A stretch of 64,000 bases of DNA from assembly GCA_002786065.1 (NCBI GenBank), contig NHNY01000003.1, positions 248,001-312,000 on the forward strand. The letters run 5' to 3'. Below are positions 8,517 through 20,073 of the stretch, one piece after another. Under the pieces are notes generated by a model that had not been told where the DNA came from, did not search any database, and worked only from the letters and a program-made list of their open reading frames with translations. A program made the position numbers and the translations under genes. The stretch comes from Microcyclospora pomicola (Eukaryota > Ascomycota > Dothideomycetes > Capnodiales). The stretch's first letter is position 1. Each line of letters starts with the position of its first letter.

Positions 8517-10640
8517 ATGCCTCGACAGCAAGTATACGGGAAGCGCTCGAAGCTGGATCTTGAAGCTGTGGCCATCTTCGCAGATGGATCGTCTTCCCCG
8601 TCAGCCAAATCCGACGACCACGAAGCCACAGGAAATTGCAAAGTGCTGAGTGTGAGACGTAAGAATGATGATACATCAAGACAAGAGCGAAACGAAGAAG
8701 AGATAAATTCAAGAAAAGCTTTGTTGGAGGTCAGTGGAAACCATGAAGTGAAAGAGACATGTTATGCTGCAAAAACGACTGTTCGACGAAGGCCAAAGAC
8801 CAAGGAGACTCAATGCACACCGCAAGAAGGATACCGGGCCACGACGAAGGAGAGGTCGCAAGTAACAAGAAAGCGACCAGAGCCACAATCTACAGCCAAT
8901 ATGCCGACGGAGATCTGTACTGTCAGCCCATCGAATGGGACAGTACGCAAAGCTCGAAAAGAGAGTGCAAATCTCGACGAGTTGAAAGCTGTTGCAACAA
9001 AGCATTCCCGTCTAAAGCGATCTCCAAAAGTTTCGAGCGAGCCCAAGATCTGCGAGGAAACAACCACGATAGACCAGCCGCAAGACATCTACACGACCCA
9101 CGCAGCGTCTCTGCTGTCCCTCTCAGCCCACGAAGTAACCAGCTACGCCGACTGGAGCACCCAGCTCTCCTCTCACTTCCACCTTACCAAGATAGCTGAG
9201 GCATCCTACGGTGAGGTGTATCGGCTCTCACTCCAATCCAGCTCGATCCTGCCTGGCTTATCCCGCACGGACGAGAGCGTGCTCAAGATCATCGCTCTGC
9301 AAGCTCCCGCCTCCAGCTTGCCGAAAGACAAGAGAAAGCTGGCAGCCGCGCTACGCAAGCAAGACGCCATGTCCAAGGTTGACGATGTTGCGAATGAAGT
9401 AAAGCTGCTTCGACGGATGAGCAGTATCCCTGGCTTCACCAACTTCCGCGACGTGCGGATCGTACGTGGCAGACCGCCACCGGCATTCATCGAGGCTTTT
9501 CAATCATTCAACACCGCCCAGCAGGCGAAAGGAAAAGAGTTGAGCGTCTTTCCGGATCCAGCCAAGAAGACTTCCTACGCTGATAATCAACTATGGGCCG
9601 TGATTGAGATGCAAGATGCCGGCAGCGATCTCGAACGCAGCGTCGAGGACGGGACAGTCAGCAGCATCTGGGCGATCTGGGATGTGTTTTGGCAGGTTGT
9701 GCTCACGCTTGGCAAAGGAGAAGAAGCAGCCGAGTTCGAGCATCGTGATCTCCATTTGGGCAACATCTGTATCCGATGCACATCTCCAAGCAGTACGAAC
9801 AAACCCTCAAATGCATCAGTGGACGACATAGACCTGAAGAAGAACCTCAACTTCTCCCACCTCGAAACCACCATCATCGACTACACCCTCTCCCGCGCGC
9901 TGATGCCCTGCGGCTCCTCCCAGACCTTACCGCCATCACCAACTCTAACTCTCCAAGTCCGCCCAGCCTCCATCCCCATCGCCTTCCACGACCTCGCCCA
10001 CCCCTCCAACGCCGCCCTCTTCGAAGCCGACAGCTCAGACGAATACCAATACGACATCTACCGGTTCATGCGCGACATCGCCTGCCCAACCACCACCGCC
10101 CCCTCGCCACCTCCCACCAACACCCCCTGGTCCGCCTTCCATCCGCGCACAAACCTCATCTGGCTCCACTTCCTGCTCCACAAACTCTTCGCCCAACCGC
10201 ACCTCCAGCTTCCCATCGCCACCTCCGTCCCCGCAAAATCCGCCAGCTCAGCCACACGAAGGGCGTATAAACGCGGCAAGACGCTGGAGCGCGCGCTACG
10301 TGCAGTGCAGGAATTGCTAGAGCCGATTGTGCTGATCGCGGGCGACGGGCCGGTGCAGGGCGCGAGCGATCTGGTGGCGTTGGCGCTCGGGGAGGGATGG
10401 TTGGGGGTTGCGGATGTGGTGGGGCGGGAGGATGGGGAGGTTCAGGAGGATGGGGACGAGGTGTTCAGAGGGGATGATAGGAAGCATAGTGCGGCTGGAC
10501 TGGTTGATGCGCTGGCTGGATTGCATATTGAGAATGCGGTCGCAGCGGAAGATGGCGCTGAGAAGGCAGATGGGACGAAGGCACAGAGGCGGAGAGGTAG
10601 AGTGGCAGGGCATGTGAGGAAACATGCTATCGCGGCATGA
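8517..10640 (+). CDS. Haspin-like protein kinase
   Basis: Single exon of 707 residues from ATG 8517 (MPRQQVYGKRSK), a start matching what I recall of fungal haspin N-termini. An in-frame ATG at 8256 exists, but the extra 87 residues do not look like protein. The first ~210 residues are basic and disordered. The kinase domain starts at YADWSTQLSSHFHL and continues with a glycine loop (EASYGEVY), a VLKIIAL lysine strand, LWAVIEMQDAGSDLE (hinge), the catalytic HRDLHLGN near residue 409-416, and IIDYTLSR, where DYT replaces DFG as in haspins. The family phosphorylates histone H3 Thr3 at mitotic centromeres; that role is inferred by family. The C-terminal ~100 residues form a Glu/Asp/Arg-rich tail. 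Confidence 0.88.
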   Translation: MPRQQVYGKRSKLDLEAVAIFADGSSSPSAKSDDHEATGNCKVLSVRRKNDDTSRQERNEEEINSRKALLEVSGNHEVKETCYAAKTTVRRRPKTKETQCTPQEGYRATTKERSQVTRKRPEPQSTANMPTEICTVSPSNGTVRKARKESANLDELKAVATKHSRLKRSPKVSSEPKICEETTTIDQPQDIYTTHAASLLSLSAHEVTSYADWSTQLSSHFHLTKIAEASYGEVYRLSLQSSSILPGLSRTDESVLKIIALQAPASSLPKDKRKLAAALRKQDAMSKVDDVANEVKLLRRMSSIPGFTNFRDVRIVRGRPPPAFIEAFQSFNTAQQAKGKELSVFPDPAKKTSYADNQLWAVIEMQDAGSDLERSVEDGTVSSIWAIWDVFWQVVLTLGKGEEAAEFEHRDLHLGNICIRCTSPSSTNKPSNASVDDIDLKKNLNFSHLETTIIDYTLSRALMPCGSSQTLPPSPTLTLQVRPASIPIAFHDLAHPSNAALFEADSSDEYQYDIYRFMRDIACPTTTAPSPPPTNTPWSAFHPRTNLIWLHFLLHKLFAQPHLQLPIATSVPAKSASSATRRAYKRGKTLERALRAVQELLEPIVLIAGDGPVQGASDLVALALGEGWLGVADVVGREDGEVQEDGDEVFRGDDRKHSAAGLVDALAGLHIENAVAAEDGAEKADGTKAQRRRGRVAGHVRKHAIAA

Positions 10641-10849
10641 TTGAGACAGTGCTGGCCATGTGTTGAGTTCTGTAAAGCGAAGGCGTTTGGTTGAACTGGG
10701 CATGTTGCTAGCATTTTTGGGTTGATATATTCCTCATCTGAAGACCGGTATGAATTTAAGCACTTCATGGAGGGACTTCGCTCTCAAATTCGGTTGTGAT
10801 TGCTAGCTGATTACAGGTGTGTCTGCGCCACTCCTTGTCAAGATCTATC

Positions 10850-12368
10850 CTACACGTCCATGTCAATGTCGTCGATTGGCGCCACAGCTGTGGACGGCGC
10901 GGCCTCGCCGTTACCGCCATTCTGCGCGCTATCGCCATTGCCATTCGCGGCTTTCGAACCCCAGTAGTCCTCCATCTCGGCATCCAGCTCATCGGCAGTC
11001 TTCTTAGGCCGTCCACCGACGATCGGGCGTCCGTCGTCGTCTGTTCTGCCGCCTCTTCTCCCTCCACCGCCGCCGCCTCGGCCTCCGCGACCGGTATCGT
11101 CACGTCTAGCTCCTGGTCTGCGGCCAGCTTCACGAGGTGTCCCACGGCGTCGTGGAGGTGATCGCGAGCCACGACGTCCAGCAGGAACATAGCGGTCCAC
11201 TCCGTCTGCCAGCGGTCTGCTCTTGCGAGGGCTATCGCTTCGCTCTCTCCGGCCATATCCCTCTCCACGACGCCTGTTACCTCCCAGCTCATCACCACTG
11301 TCATATCCATGTCCACGGTCGCGCTCCATGCGCTCGAACATGCTTCGCTCGGGCTTCTGTATGCGGTCGAGCATTGAACCTCCTGGTGCTCGTGGCCCCG
11401 CGGACGGGCCAGTGGGCAGGAGGCTTAAACGGATCGGTTGTCCGTTGGCGTTTTGTCCATCAAAGTCGGCAATGGCGCGGCGAGCGTCGCGCGGATCTTC
11501 GTAGACCACATACGCAGTGCCTACGGAGCGGTCCATACGGTCATACATCAGTCTGACCGACACGGTGGGTCCTTTCTGCTCGAACAAGCTCTGTTGAAAT
11601 GGGTAAGTGGATGCTCGCGTGACAGTTTTATGACGCGCTTACGCGAAGGTCGTCCTCGGTGAGATCGTAATGAACGTTGTCCACGCGGATCTTTGCGCCG
11701 CCATCGCTACGAAATCTGTGAGTGTCGGTCTTTCAAAACGGTCATGGAGAGGGTTCTATGCATACGCAGGCGCGCCTCGTCCACCTCTCGCATCGTACTG
11801 GTCGTAGCCGTCGCGCGGTCCACGACGGGAGTTCTCGTAGCGGTCCTCATCAAATCGATCGTGTACCCAGTCACTACCAACACATCAGCCTCTTGTCCGG
11901 CATCGTCACAATCCTTGGGATGCCTGCAACTCACGACTCGAAGTTCACTGGTGCGGCGCGGTAGGGCTATGGGGGAAAGTCAGTCATTGGCCAGTCTTTC
12001 GAGGCGAACGTGTCGTCGTGGCAGGCAGCGGCAGGCAACGGTCGAAGGCTCGTATCGGTGGTAGAACGGGTTTGGCGGGAGGGGATATCTGCACCTGTCG
12101 CAAGCTGTCAGAGTCTGATTTTGTGCTGTTAACCTCCCAAGTCTCATGCCCACCTTCTTCACGCCATCTCGGGGATACTCCTCACGTTCGCGACGCGGCT
12201 GGCGTGGCGGTGGTCGACGGTTGTCCGGGCGGCGCGGAGGACCTCTCTGCTGTGCATGTTTGTTAGCAGTCTGACGCTTGCATTGGGATGAGGCGTTATC
12301 TTTGCATGTGTGCTGCTTACAGGACGGTCGTCACGCTCCGTGATGATATCGTCAAGGGCGCGATCCAT
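10850..12368 (-). CDS. YRA1: mRNA export adaptor YRA1/Mlo3 (ALY/REF family)
   Basis: Six exons by eye: 12368-12321, 12249-12154, 11966-11935, 11873-11766, 11715-11643 and 11590-10850, giving 365 residues; all phases agree. The start MDRALDDIITERD is the N-terminal UAP56-binding motif of ALY proteins. A short linker with DWVHDRFDEDRY follows, then one RRM (KIRVDNVHYDLTEDDLRSLF ... VSVRLMYDR ... GTAYVVYEDPRDA). The tail is long, rich in RGG/RS and ends PIDDIDMDV; it carries GRPKKTADELDAEMEDYW, the C-terminal motif of the family. The protein couples spliced mRNA to the export receptor in the nucleus. The third intron from the start codon side is weaker: I read one 187-nt intron (12153-11967), but a small extra exon inside it cannot be excluded. 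Confidence 0.88.
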
Positions 12369-13037
12369 ATTGCCGCGAGTAGCAATGCAAAACACAACTG
12401 GAACTGTGTACAGCTAAACACAAATGTCTCGGTGCTTCATGTTCCTGACGTGAGATCATGCAGCTTGCCGTAATGTCACGTGACTAGAGCTCGAGATGGA
12501 CGTGCGTCAAACATTCGGTCAATAGCGGTTCCAGAGACATGTCTAGCAAAAAGATCTAGGGTTCGGATCATAATCTGAGTTGTGTGTCCAGTTTGCAATT
12601 AGATCGCGATTCACTCCACTCGACGTACTGGAGAAGGCATACGACAAAGCCTATAAATCAGTCTATCCAGAGGGAACAAACACAACCACCAATCGAATGA
12701 TGGAGAAGCTTAAACAAGGTAGCCATGATCTTGACAGAACGAATATCTTCAGGATTTTTGACGAATATCTACTACCATCGCTTCATATCATTCGTGACTC
12801 CCTGCTGGCACCCGCAATCTATACAGGAAAGCCTGCTTGAAGCCGTTCCCATATTACCCCGCTGTGGTTGAGTTATGCCGCACATGCGTTCTTGAAGCAG
12901 ATTCCATCCTTCGCGGCTCAAAGTGTTGGAGCTTGAGCCCGGTTGGGTCTTGGATAAAGACTTGCAGCTTCTTTCCGTCCCCGGTAGATCGAGATAAGTT
13001 ACTGTTCACCCAACTATGTGCCTTGACAATGTGACGC
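12369..13037. other. Intergenic region with one weak plus-strand frame
   Basis: Between the start of YRA1 and the 3' end of CBR1. The plus-strand frame ending at 12840 reads protein-like (FTPLDVLEKAYDKAY) but has no ATG near its start and no convincing upstream exon. It may be an exon relic or chance. Confidence 0.4.
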
Positions 13038-14083
13038 TTAGAAGGAGAAGACTTGGTCCTCGAGCTTGCTGACAGGCCTGGCCTTCTCGAAGCCGAGCGA
13101 CTCGGTGGCCTTCTTCATTGCGGAGATCATAGGAGGAGGTCCACAGAGCAGAATCTTGACGTCCTTGGCAGCTGGTGGAAGACGTTCCTGCATGTATAGT
13201 TAGCACGACGATCGATCGAGTCATAAATTACCCTCATAGGACGAGAAGCAAGTAAGGAATAAGAACGCACCTTGATCATGTCGGCGGTCACGAAGCCGAC
13301 ACCTCCGGTCCATCCCTCAGGCGGGTTGTTCAGGACGTAGTAGACATGGAAGCGGCTGTCCTCCTTCTCGAGGTTGTCGATGTCCTCCTTGAGCAAGATG
13401 TCCTTCTCATCAACGTTGGCAAAGATCATGTCGACCTCGGTGGTGTCGCCAGACCTCCGTCCGCGCAGCACAGCCTTGGCGATCTGCAACATCGGGGTGA
13501 TACCGGTGCCACCAGCGATCATGCCGAAACGGCGCACCATGTTGGGGGTGTAGACCATGGCGCCCTTGGGCCCGCGCACCTTCATCTTGTCGCCAACCTT
13601 GAGGGTTGCGAGGTGGCGCGAGATGTTGCCGGTGGGGTAGCTCTTGACGAGCAGGTCGAAGTAGCCCGGGTTGACATCGGAGGAGATGGGGGTGTAGGAG
13701 CGGACGACCTCTTTGCGGGTCGTGGTGCCGGTCTTGGGATCGGTGACGTCGAGGTCGGCGGCGAGCGAGATGTGCTGTCCGATGGGCAGGCCAAGGATGG
13801 AGTTGGGAGTGGGGAGGCCGAAGCGGTAGATGGCGGTGTTGTGTGAGATGACCGTCTTCTGTGTGATGGGGAACTCCTGGTACTTGACGGGGTCGAGCAC
13901 AGCCTTGGGCTCTGCGATTGCGCATCATATCGTCAGCTGCATGCCTTCATCGTTGTGTAGTGTATCCGTCCAGAAGCACTTACTGCTGCTACCACTGTTC
14001 AGCGTGAAGAAGGCGAACCCAGCGGAGATGACGAGGGCAAGCAAGACGGTGGCTATGATAGCCATACCATTGGACTCGGCCAT
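13038..14083 (-). CDS. CBR1: NADH-cytochrome b5 reductase
   Basis: Three exons: 14083-13984, 13911-13271 and 13187-13038, giving 296 residues. Intron 1 (GTAAGT...CGCAG) and intron 2 (GTGCGT...TGCAG) are clear. The N-terminus has one membrane anchor ([20 protein letters not shown]), as in the ER/outer-membrane CBR1 form rather than the long presequence of MCR1. The FAD-binding motif RSYTPISS, the second flavin segment [14 protein letters not shown], the NADH site [10 protein letters not shown] and the late LLCGPPPM are all present, and the protein ends DQVFSF. The enzyme passes electrons from NADH to cytochrome b5 for desaturation and sterol synthesis. Length is normal for the family. Confidence 0.95.
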
Positions 14084-15040
14084 GGCGATGTTGAGGAGCG
14101 CGACGATATGGAAAAGGTGGTGAGATTGTGCTGCCTGCAGTTGAAGTCCAGGAGTAGGTGGAATATCCAACCTGAAGCTTCGACGATGCCGCATCAGGGT
14201 CCCACACAATTCAGTTGGCTCACATGCTGGTCGCCTCGGTGCGAAAGTCCATTGGGTGGTCCGATGAGCGGAGCTACCATTGACTGATTTGGACTACACA
14301 TCTGTTTGCTCGTACCATTTCAACGGCCGCCCTTCTTGTGGTGAATTCTGATTTGAAAGATACCTGAACATTCACCTTACGATGTCCTACGCTAAGTGCA
14401 AAGTCCGAAGCAATATGGGTGTCATCAGTAGGCAGAAAGTCGATAGGGTCTTTGTACAGTGGTTCCCCGTCGAAACGGCCGCCTTCCCTGCGGATCTTCT
14501 CTGCGAGATGTCATGATGTGCGGCCACTTCTGGATATGACTGCTGCTTGAAATATAAACGATTATGTTGGCGGAATCTATCCCACACAGCTCCTAGGTCA
14601 TAAATGGTCTGACTATATGACCTAGATCAGCAGTCCAAACTTGTGCTGGTGATCGGACCTCGTAGGCAGGACAGTATTGTACGGGGAAATGGTCATGAAT
14701 ACCTTTCGAAGGAGATGTCAAAACGGGGTTGCTCATATTGCAGCATGTCGTCGGGTTCCTCACATGGCCTTCTTGGGTGTGCAATAGGACTGTAATGGTG
14801 CGGTTTCATACCCACGAGAGGAGAGGAGAAAGGAGGGTTGTTCGATCATGTATACATCTATGTGGTTGCGCTTATGAACAGCATGTTCATGAACTGCAGA
14901 GTCCATACATGGCTCTTCAATCTTTAGCATCGCTGTGTGAGCTATGTGTGACCAATCGGTGTTTCGCGCTTGTGGAAGTGTTTCCACGAAGAAGGGAATC
15001 ATCAAGTCGAGAGAATCGAAAGTCGTCAGCAAGGAGGAGA
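14084..15040. other. Intergenic region
   Basis: Upstream of CBR1 and downstream of CTI6. Frames on both strands are short and overlap without family features. A promoter for CBR1 and the 3' UTR of CTI6 are expected; I see no further structure. Confidence 0.5.
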
Positions 15041-17117
15041 TCATGCCAGATGCCCATACTTCCCCCTCCAAACCTCGACCCTCCGACTGATCATCTCAGC
15101 CATCTCTGTGCTAGTCATGTCTTCAAAGGGCTTGCTCTCGACAGATTGTGGAGAGTGTACAGGGCCGCCTGAGCCTGGTGAAGGGCCCTCCATGGTCGCC
15201 GTACCGTCCAGGGGCGACCGGTCCTGACTGCTTCCAGATGGCAGTGTGCCTATGTGACTTTCGATTTGCTGCCTTTGGATGAAAGCCAACATTCCGTCAA
15301 GGGAGCGCTTCATGTTGGCGTATGTCAGCTCCACCGGCTCATCGGAGTGGTGTTGCTGATGTCGGGCTGCATGCCAACCATTCAAGTTCGTTCGCTTGCC
15401 TTTGCCAAACTTCTTGCCAACGCCGTTGGTATTGTGATGTTCTGCACCTCCCACTGCCGGACTGCCTTTGTCTTTTACGCCGCCGGTACCAGACTCGCCA
15501 TTTGCAACGGACTGCTCATCCCCGCTGTCCGCCGTTAACTGATGCAGCAGACGTTTTCTGCCATGCGGTGATGAAGCGGGAGCTTGATCGGCCCCACGAT
15601 GTTTGGTGTATTGATTGTTCCCAAGCTTTTTCACCCTCTTTCCGCCCATGCCCTTCTTGTGCGACACCTTGTCATGCTGTGCGTTCATAGACTGCGGCGA
15701 TGGTGGCTGTGAGGAGTCGAGGGGTGGTGAAGCTTTGGATGGTTGCGGCGTATCGTCCGTATCATCTATGGCGTTGTCAGTGAGGCTACTCATGGTCAAA
15801 TCACCACTGTGATGTCGCGTACCGTCTACTCGCCGTCTCCCAGCACGTTCTAATCTCCGATTCGCAGCATCCGCTCTTGCTTTCTCTCGCTCGCTCTCCT
15901 TCTCCTTGAGCTCCGCCTGTCGAGCCGAGACCGTGGCATCAGCTTTGGCTTTTTTTGACTTGCTCATAGGTGCGCCCGGAATGTCATCGTCAGAATCGTC
16001 GTCGGCCGTGCGTGAGCCGGACGTCGTTATAGCTTCAGATACCATGCGTGGCCGCTTGCTGTCCTGCTTTGTACTACGACTCTTTGTCAGAACTGACCTG
16101 CGCAAACAAGCGTGAGGCAAACTTACTCTTCACTCTCTTCGCGGCTGCGTTTTCCATTACGCTTGCCGCCCGCCAGCTCATTCACTTTCTTGCTCTCCTC
16201 TAATGCTCGCTGGAGCTGTTCTTCCTCGTCATCATGCTCTTTACTTCTCATCGTCGCACGTCGGCGACCCGTGACTGGATCCGCACTCGCTCTTCCCACG
16301 GTGCTTTCCCGCTCTCTCTTGGCCTTGTCATCGGATCTGCTGGTTGAGGACTTTCGTGCGAATTGAGGGTGAAGTGGAACCCATAAGGAGTACTGTCGTC
16401 TGTTCTCTGCCTGATTAGCCGCTGCCCGTTGAGGTGTCGTATGGTACCGCGCCATCTTGCGATCGAGTCAAGCATTGATTGAGGCATTGAATGCTCAAGT
16501 GTGTCCTTAAAAGGTGTGCGAGGTGGAGCGTCACTGCACATGTTTCCACGAGAAAGCGCGTAATTGCGCCTGCTTGACATGACCCGCGAAAAGACCTGAC
16601 GGGAGGAAACCACTCACCCTGACGAGTCCCACTTCACCGTGTGCAGCTTTGGCTTGCAATACTCGCAATAGTATTTGTCCGGACATTGCTCCTCTTCAAT
16701 GATTCCAACGCAGCCACCATGCTGCCAGACCCCGCACCCGTCGCATTGGATGAACATGTCGCCAAGGTCCTCATTGAGCTGTCCCAACTCATTGGCCATG
16801 CCTTCGAAAGCCTCGCTACGTGGAGGACCTTCGTATGTGGGATAGCCGCAGATGCATCGCGTTACATCATCCTCACCAGCCTCGTCCGCCTCCTCTTCTT
16901 CACCAGACTGGTGGGCGCGCTGGCTTCGGCGTGGATGTGAGCCAAAGCCTGGACTAGCGTCGGCAACGCCATACAGACTGTTCGATTTCGGCGCGCGAAC
17001 AGTCTTTCTGATCGGTTTGGAGGACGAGGTCGAGGAGGAAGATGTGATGGAGCCGGAGGGAGCAGACTTGGACGGCGGGAGCGCACCTCGTGTGGATCGG
17101 CGCACTGGAGATGGCAT
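15041..17117 (-). CDS. CTI6: PHD-finger subunit of the Rpd3 histone deacetylase complex, CTI6-like
   Basis: Three exons: 17117-16618, 16399-16127 and 16097-15041, giving 609 residues; introns are 218 and 29 nt by this model. The second is unusually short, yet phases agree and the protein stays open. The first exon ends in one PHD finger of type C4HC3: CIC, then FIQCDGCGVWQH, CVG, and YYCEYCKP, at about residues 93-162. The region after it (RQYSLWVPLHPQF) matches the conserved block after the CTI6 finger. Charged coiled-coil (QLQRALEESKKVNELAGGKR) and Lys/Ser-rich segments follow, ending EVWRGKYGHLA. The finger reads methylated H3K4 and tethers the deacetylase complex; this is known for the family. 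The 29-nt gap may in truth be bridged by a different splice choice. Confidence 0.85.
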
Positions 17118-18714
17118 GGTAGCGGTCAATGGAAAGGCTGTCGCTGGTCACAGAAGAGCTGTGAAATGGGCGCTCGCTAGATCAGTTGATGCGCGCATGC
17201 ACGATGTTCCAACCCTGTCGTGGCATGCAATGGTTGCGTCGGAAGAATAGCAGTTCGGGTATGAGCGCGCGGCGGCAAGCTCTCGTGGAGAACTACGGTG
17301 AGGATTCTGAAAGAAATAAAAAGCTGCTGACGATGAGATGCATGATATGTGAGTGTGACGGAGACTTGCAGGTCAGATGAGAAGGTGGTGGGTGGTGTAG
17401 AGGGGGGAGTTGTGGGTGGTAGCATGGGAGCAATGCATTGTCAAACCTCGATCGGCATATCGGCCTGCTGACAAGTACTGCACCGTACTCTCGCTTACCA
17501 AGGACGTGCAATTTGCTGTGGAAGACTGCGTTGCTCTCCCGCCACGGCGGGCAGGAGAGGTCGAGCAGTGAGATGGTGCATATCGCTACGCTCGAGCATC
17601 CGACGACATGATTCGGAATGTCTCATGTGTTGTTGTTCGCCAGTCAATCGTCCTCATTGTGCTGAGCGGGGGCAATTTGGATGGTGGCAGGCGAGTCGCA
17701 CACCAAGACGCGCGCGATCAGGGCACGTGAAGGCGCGTCATATGTCGATTTCCGAGAGCAGCCGAACACGAAGCAGTCCAATCCATACACTGACCATAAG
17801 ATATACTCAATGCCACATGGCCGGACAGATGATACGATGCAAATCAGTACCAGCATGTCGACATGAAAATGCACAGTGTTTCGGTGTTATTTACAACAGT
17901 CCTTCAGTACCAAATCCGCGGCCACCATGAGCTCTTTTCCCTGCGTCTTCTGGTCTGGTTTCCCTGACCGGCCATTTAGCCACGCGAGTCAGGGCATGAA
18001 AGGACCCTGCCGTACCTGTCTATCAACCACTCCTGACATGCAATATCACATCAATATCAGCATCCCTGACATCTCCTTTACGAGTATGAGATTACTGGTC
18101 CTGCTTACTGTCTTCATGAATACTAATGGCTTAGTTTTCAATGCACTATCCTTCATATCCGAGAACAGGCTGAACAGTTCGACCATGTTGGCCTCCTTTC
18201 TCATCCTCCTCCAGCGTACATGGTCATATTACACCTCTTGTGATACCTAGACAGACTATTGTGCTAGCAGTGAACAGGTGCATTGCCCATTCGCGCATTG
18301 GCTATCACGACTGGCAATGTCAATGATATACATCGTGATGTATGCCGAGTCTCAGCGTCTGGTCCTCCGTTCATGGATGCGCTTTGCATCTTTGGTAAGA
18401 CTCGGGTTATAAGACCGGTACACTTTCCGATCTCTCAGAATGGATCAACCAGAGATGAGCAGTTATCGTGCGCCGATATGTCGAAGTCCTGGAATGTCCG
18501 TCGAACTGGCCACGGTCAATGGACATCAGGGCCACTCCTTATTTCCACCTCAGCTTGTGGTTGAGAATCCTCGTAGGAGTGAATGCCTTGTGCGACTTCA
18601 AGGTGCAAGCCTTGACTGGATAGCCTGAGCGACCGAAGCTTGCACAGAACGTAGCGTCTTCAATAGCATGTATGTCGCGTCAAAAAATGAGCGAAGCAGA
18701 TCCGCAAAACAACC
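17118..18714. other. Intergenic region, no gene seen
   Basis: 1.6 kb between the start of CTI6 and the 3' end of the asparaginase gene. Frames such as 17876-18250 on the plus strand look random in composition. No repeat or RNA gene was recognised. Confidence 0.5.
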
Positions 18715-20073
18715 TCATCGCAATGCCTCTTTCGAAGTGGAGCGTCCAATGACTTGTGGGATGTATTCGCGCCGCTGCAAGCTCGTCACGACAAGCGAGT
18801 TGCGTCGCTTCTTAGACACATCCACGTCCGCAGCAGAGCGATCAATCCCTGCCTTTGAATCCGTGAGTTCGCCTCTGATGTTCTGGGACATGAGCCGCTT
18901 CACGTCCTCGGTGGTAAGGGTGGGCGATGCTAGCAAGAAGAGAAGTTTGGTGTAGGCAGCTTCGGTCGTCATATCATGGCCGTAAATGACCCCGAGACGT
19001 TCCATGGCGCGGGCTGGTGCGTAGATGGGTGAAACCGTACCGTTGAGACCTGTCATGCTTCGTGTTAGTAAGGTGTTTTCTCGATGGTAACTTGATCGGT
19101 CGGTTTACGTACATTGACTGATGTTGACAATGACCAGTCCGTTCTTGACAGCACTGGCGAGGACAGCCAATAACTTTCCGTCAACTCCGCCAGGCATATT
19201 CCCGGCTCCAAAGGTCTCCAAGATCAGCCCCCGTAGTCCGGGTAGAGTGAGTAGAGCTTGCAGGGTCTGCAACTGCAGTCCTGGATAGACTCGTAAAACA
19301 ATGACATGTTCACTGTTCATTTCCACAACAGGATCCAGCGTATCGTCCTCTCCGGACCACAACGCCGGCCTTGGCTCTCCGACAATGATCTTCTTAGACG
19401 TCTCGTCAATCACAGCCAACGGATCTAGATTCGGTGTGGCGAACGCCGCATATTCGCTCGCATGGATCTTGACCGCACGATTACCCCTGAACAGTGCGTT
19501 ATGGAAGAACACACAGACTTCTGCGATGCTTTCATGACTCGCGAACCTCAATGACCCCAGGATGTTGTCCCAGGCATCACTCGGCTCGTCGAAGATACTG
19601 ACCTGACTGCCGGTCAATACCACAGGCTTTTCGACCGGATGCAGTGCGAACGACAGTGCGGATGCCGCATACGCCAACGTATCGGTGCCATGCAACACCA
19701 CAAATCCATCAAATCGAGCATAGTTGGCCGCGATGCACCGTGCGATGATGTTCCAGTACTTGGCGTCGGCGGAGGACGAGTCGATCAACGTCGCGAATTC
19801 GAACGCCGTGTAGTGAACTCTGCTTGTCTTCGATGCATCAGAAGTGGAAGTCGTTTCCGGTAGTATGAAACTGGCGTCTCCAAGTCTCTGCACTCCGTTC
19901 TCGTCGATGATGCTGGCGGCCGCCGGCCGGCTCCCGTCGTCGAACGCGTCGTGCCCGGCGAGACATTTGCCTAGCAGTCCTTTGGTGGGGATATAGCCGT
20001 CTGAGGAAGATTGCATGCAAATCGTCCCTCCTGCGAGGATGAGGAGGACTTTGCGTTCCGAAGGCGTAGACAT
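18715..20073 (-). CDS. L-asparaginase (cytoplasmic type I-like)
   Basis: Two exons, 20073-19113 and 19049-18715, giving 431 residues; the 63-nt intron (GTACGT...GACAG) splits a Cys codon (NISQ-C-LNGTV). No signal peptide is seen. The nucleophile motif LAGGTICM lies near residues 13-20 and the second catalytic motif HGTDTLAYAAS near residue 130; a VVLTGSQ strand follows. The C-terminal half contains ILETFGAGNMP and, after the splice, YAPARAMERLGVIYGHDMT, as in bacterial AnsA and the asparaginase part of the animal 60-kDa enzyme. It would hydrolyse asparagine to aspartate and ammonia. No ankyrin repeats are attached. Confidence 0.93.

Noticed and set aside
12580-12840. Protein-like plus-strand frame (FTPLDVLEKAYDKAY)
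   Set aside because: No ATG near the start and no credible upstream exon; kept only as a possible relic.
17876-18250. 124-residue plus-strand frame with a hydrophobic part
   Set aside because: No recognisable signal peptide pattern at its start and no homologous motif.
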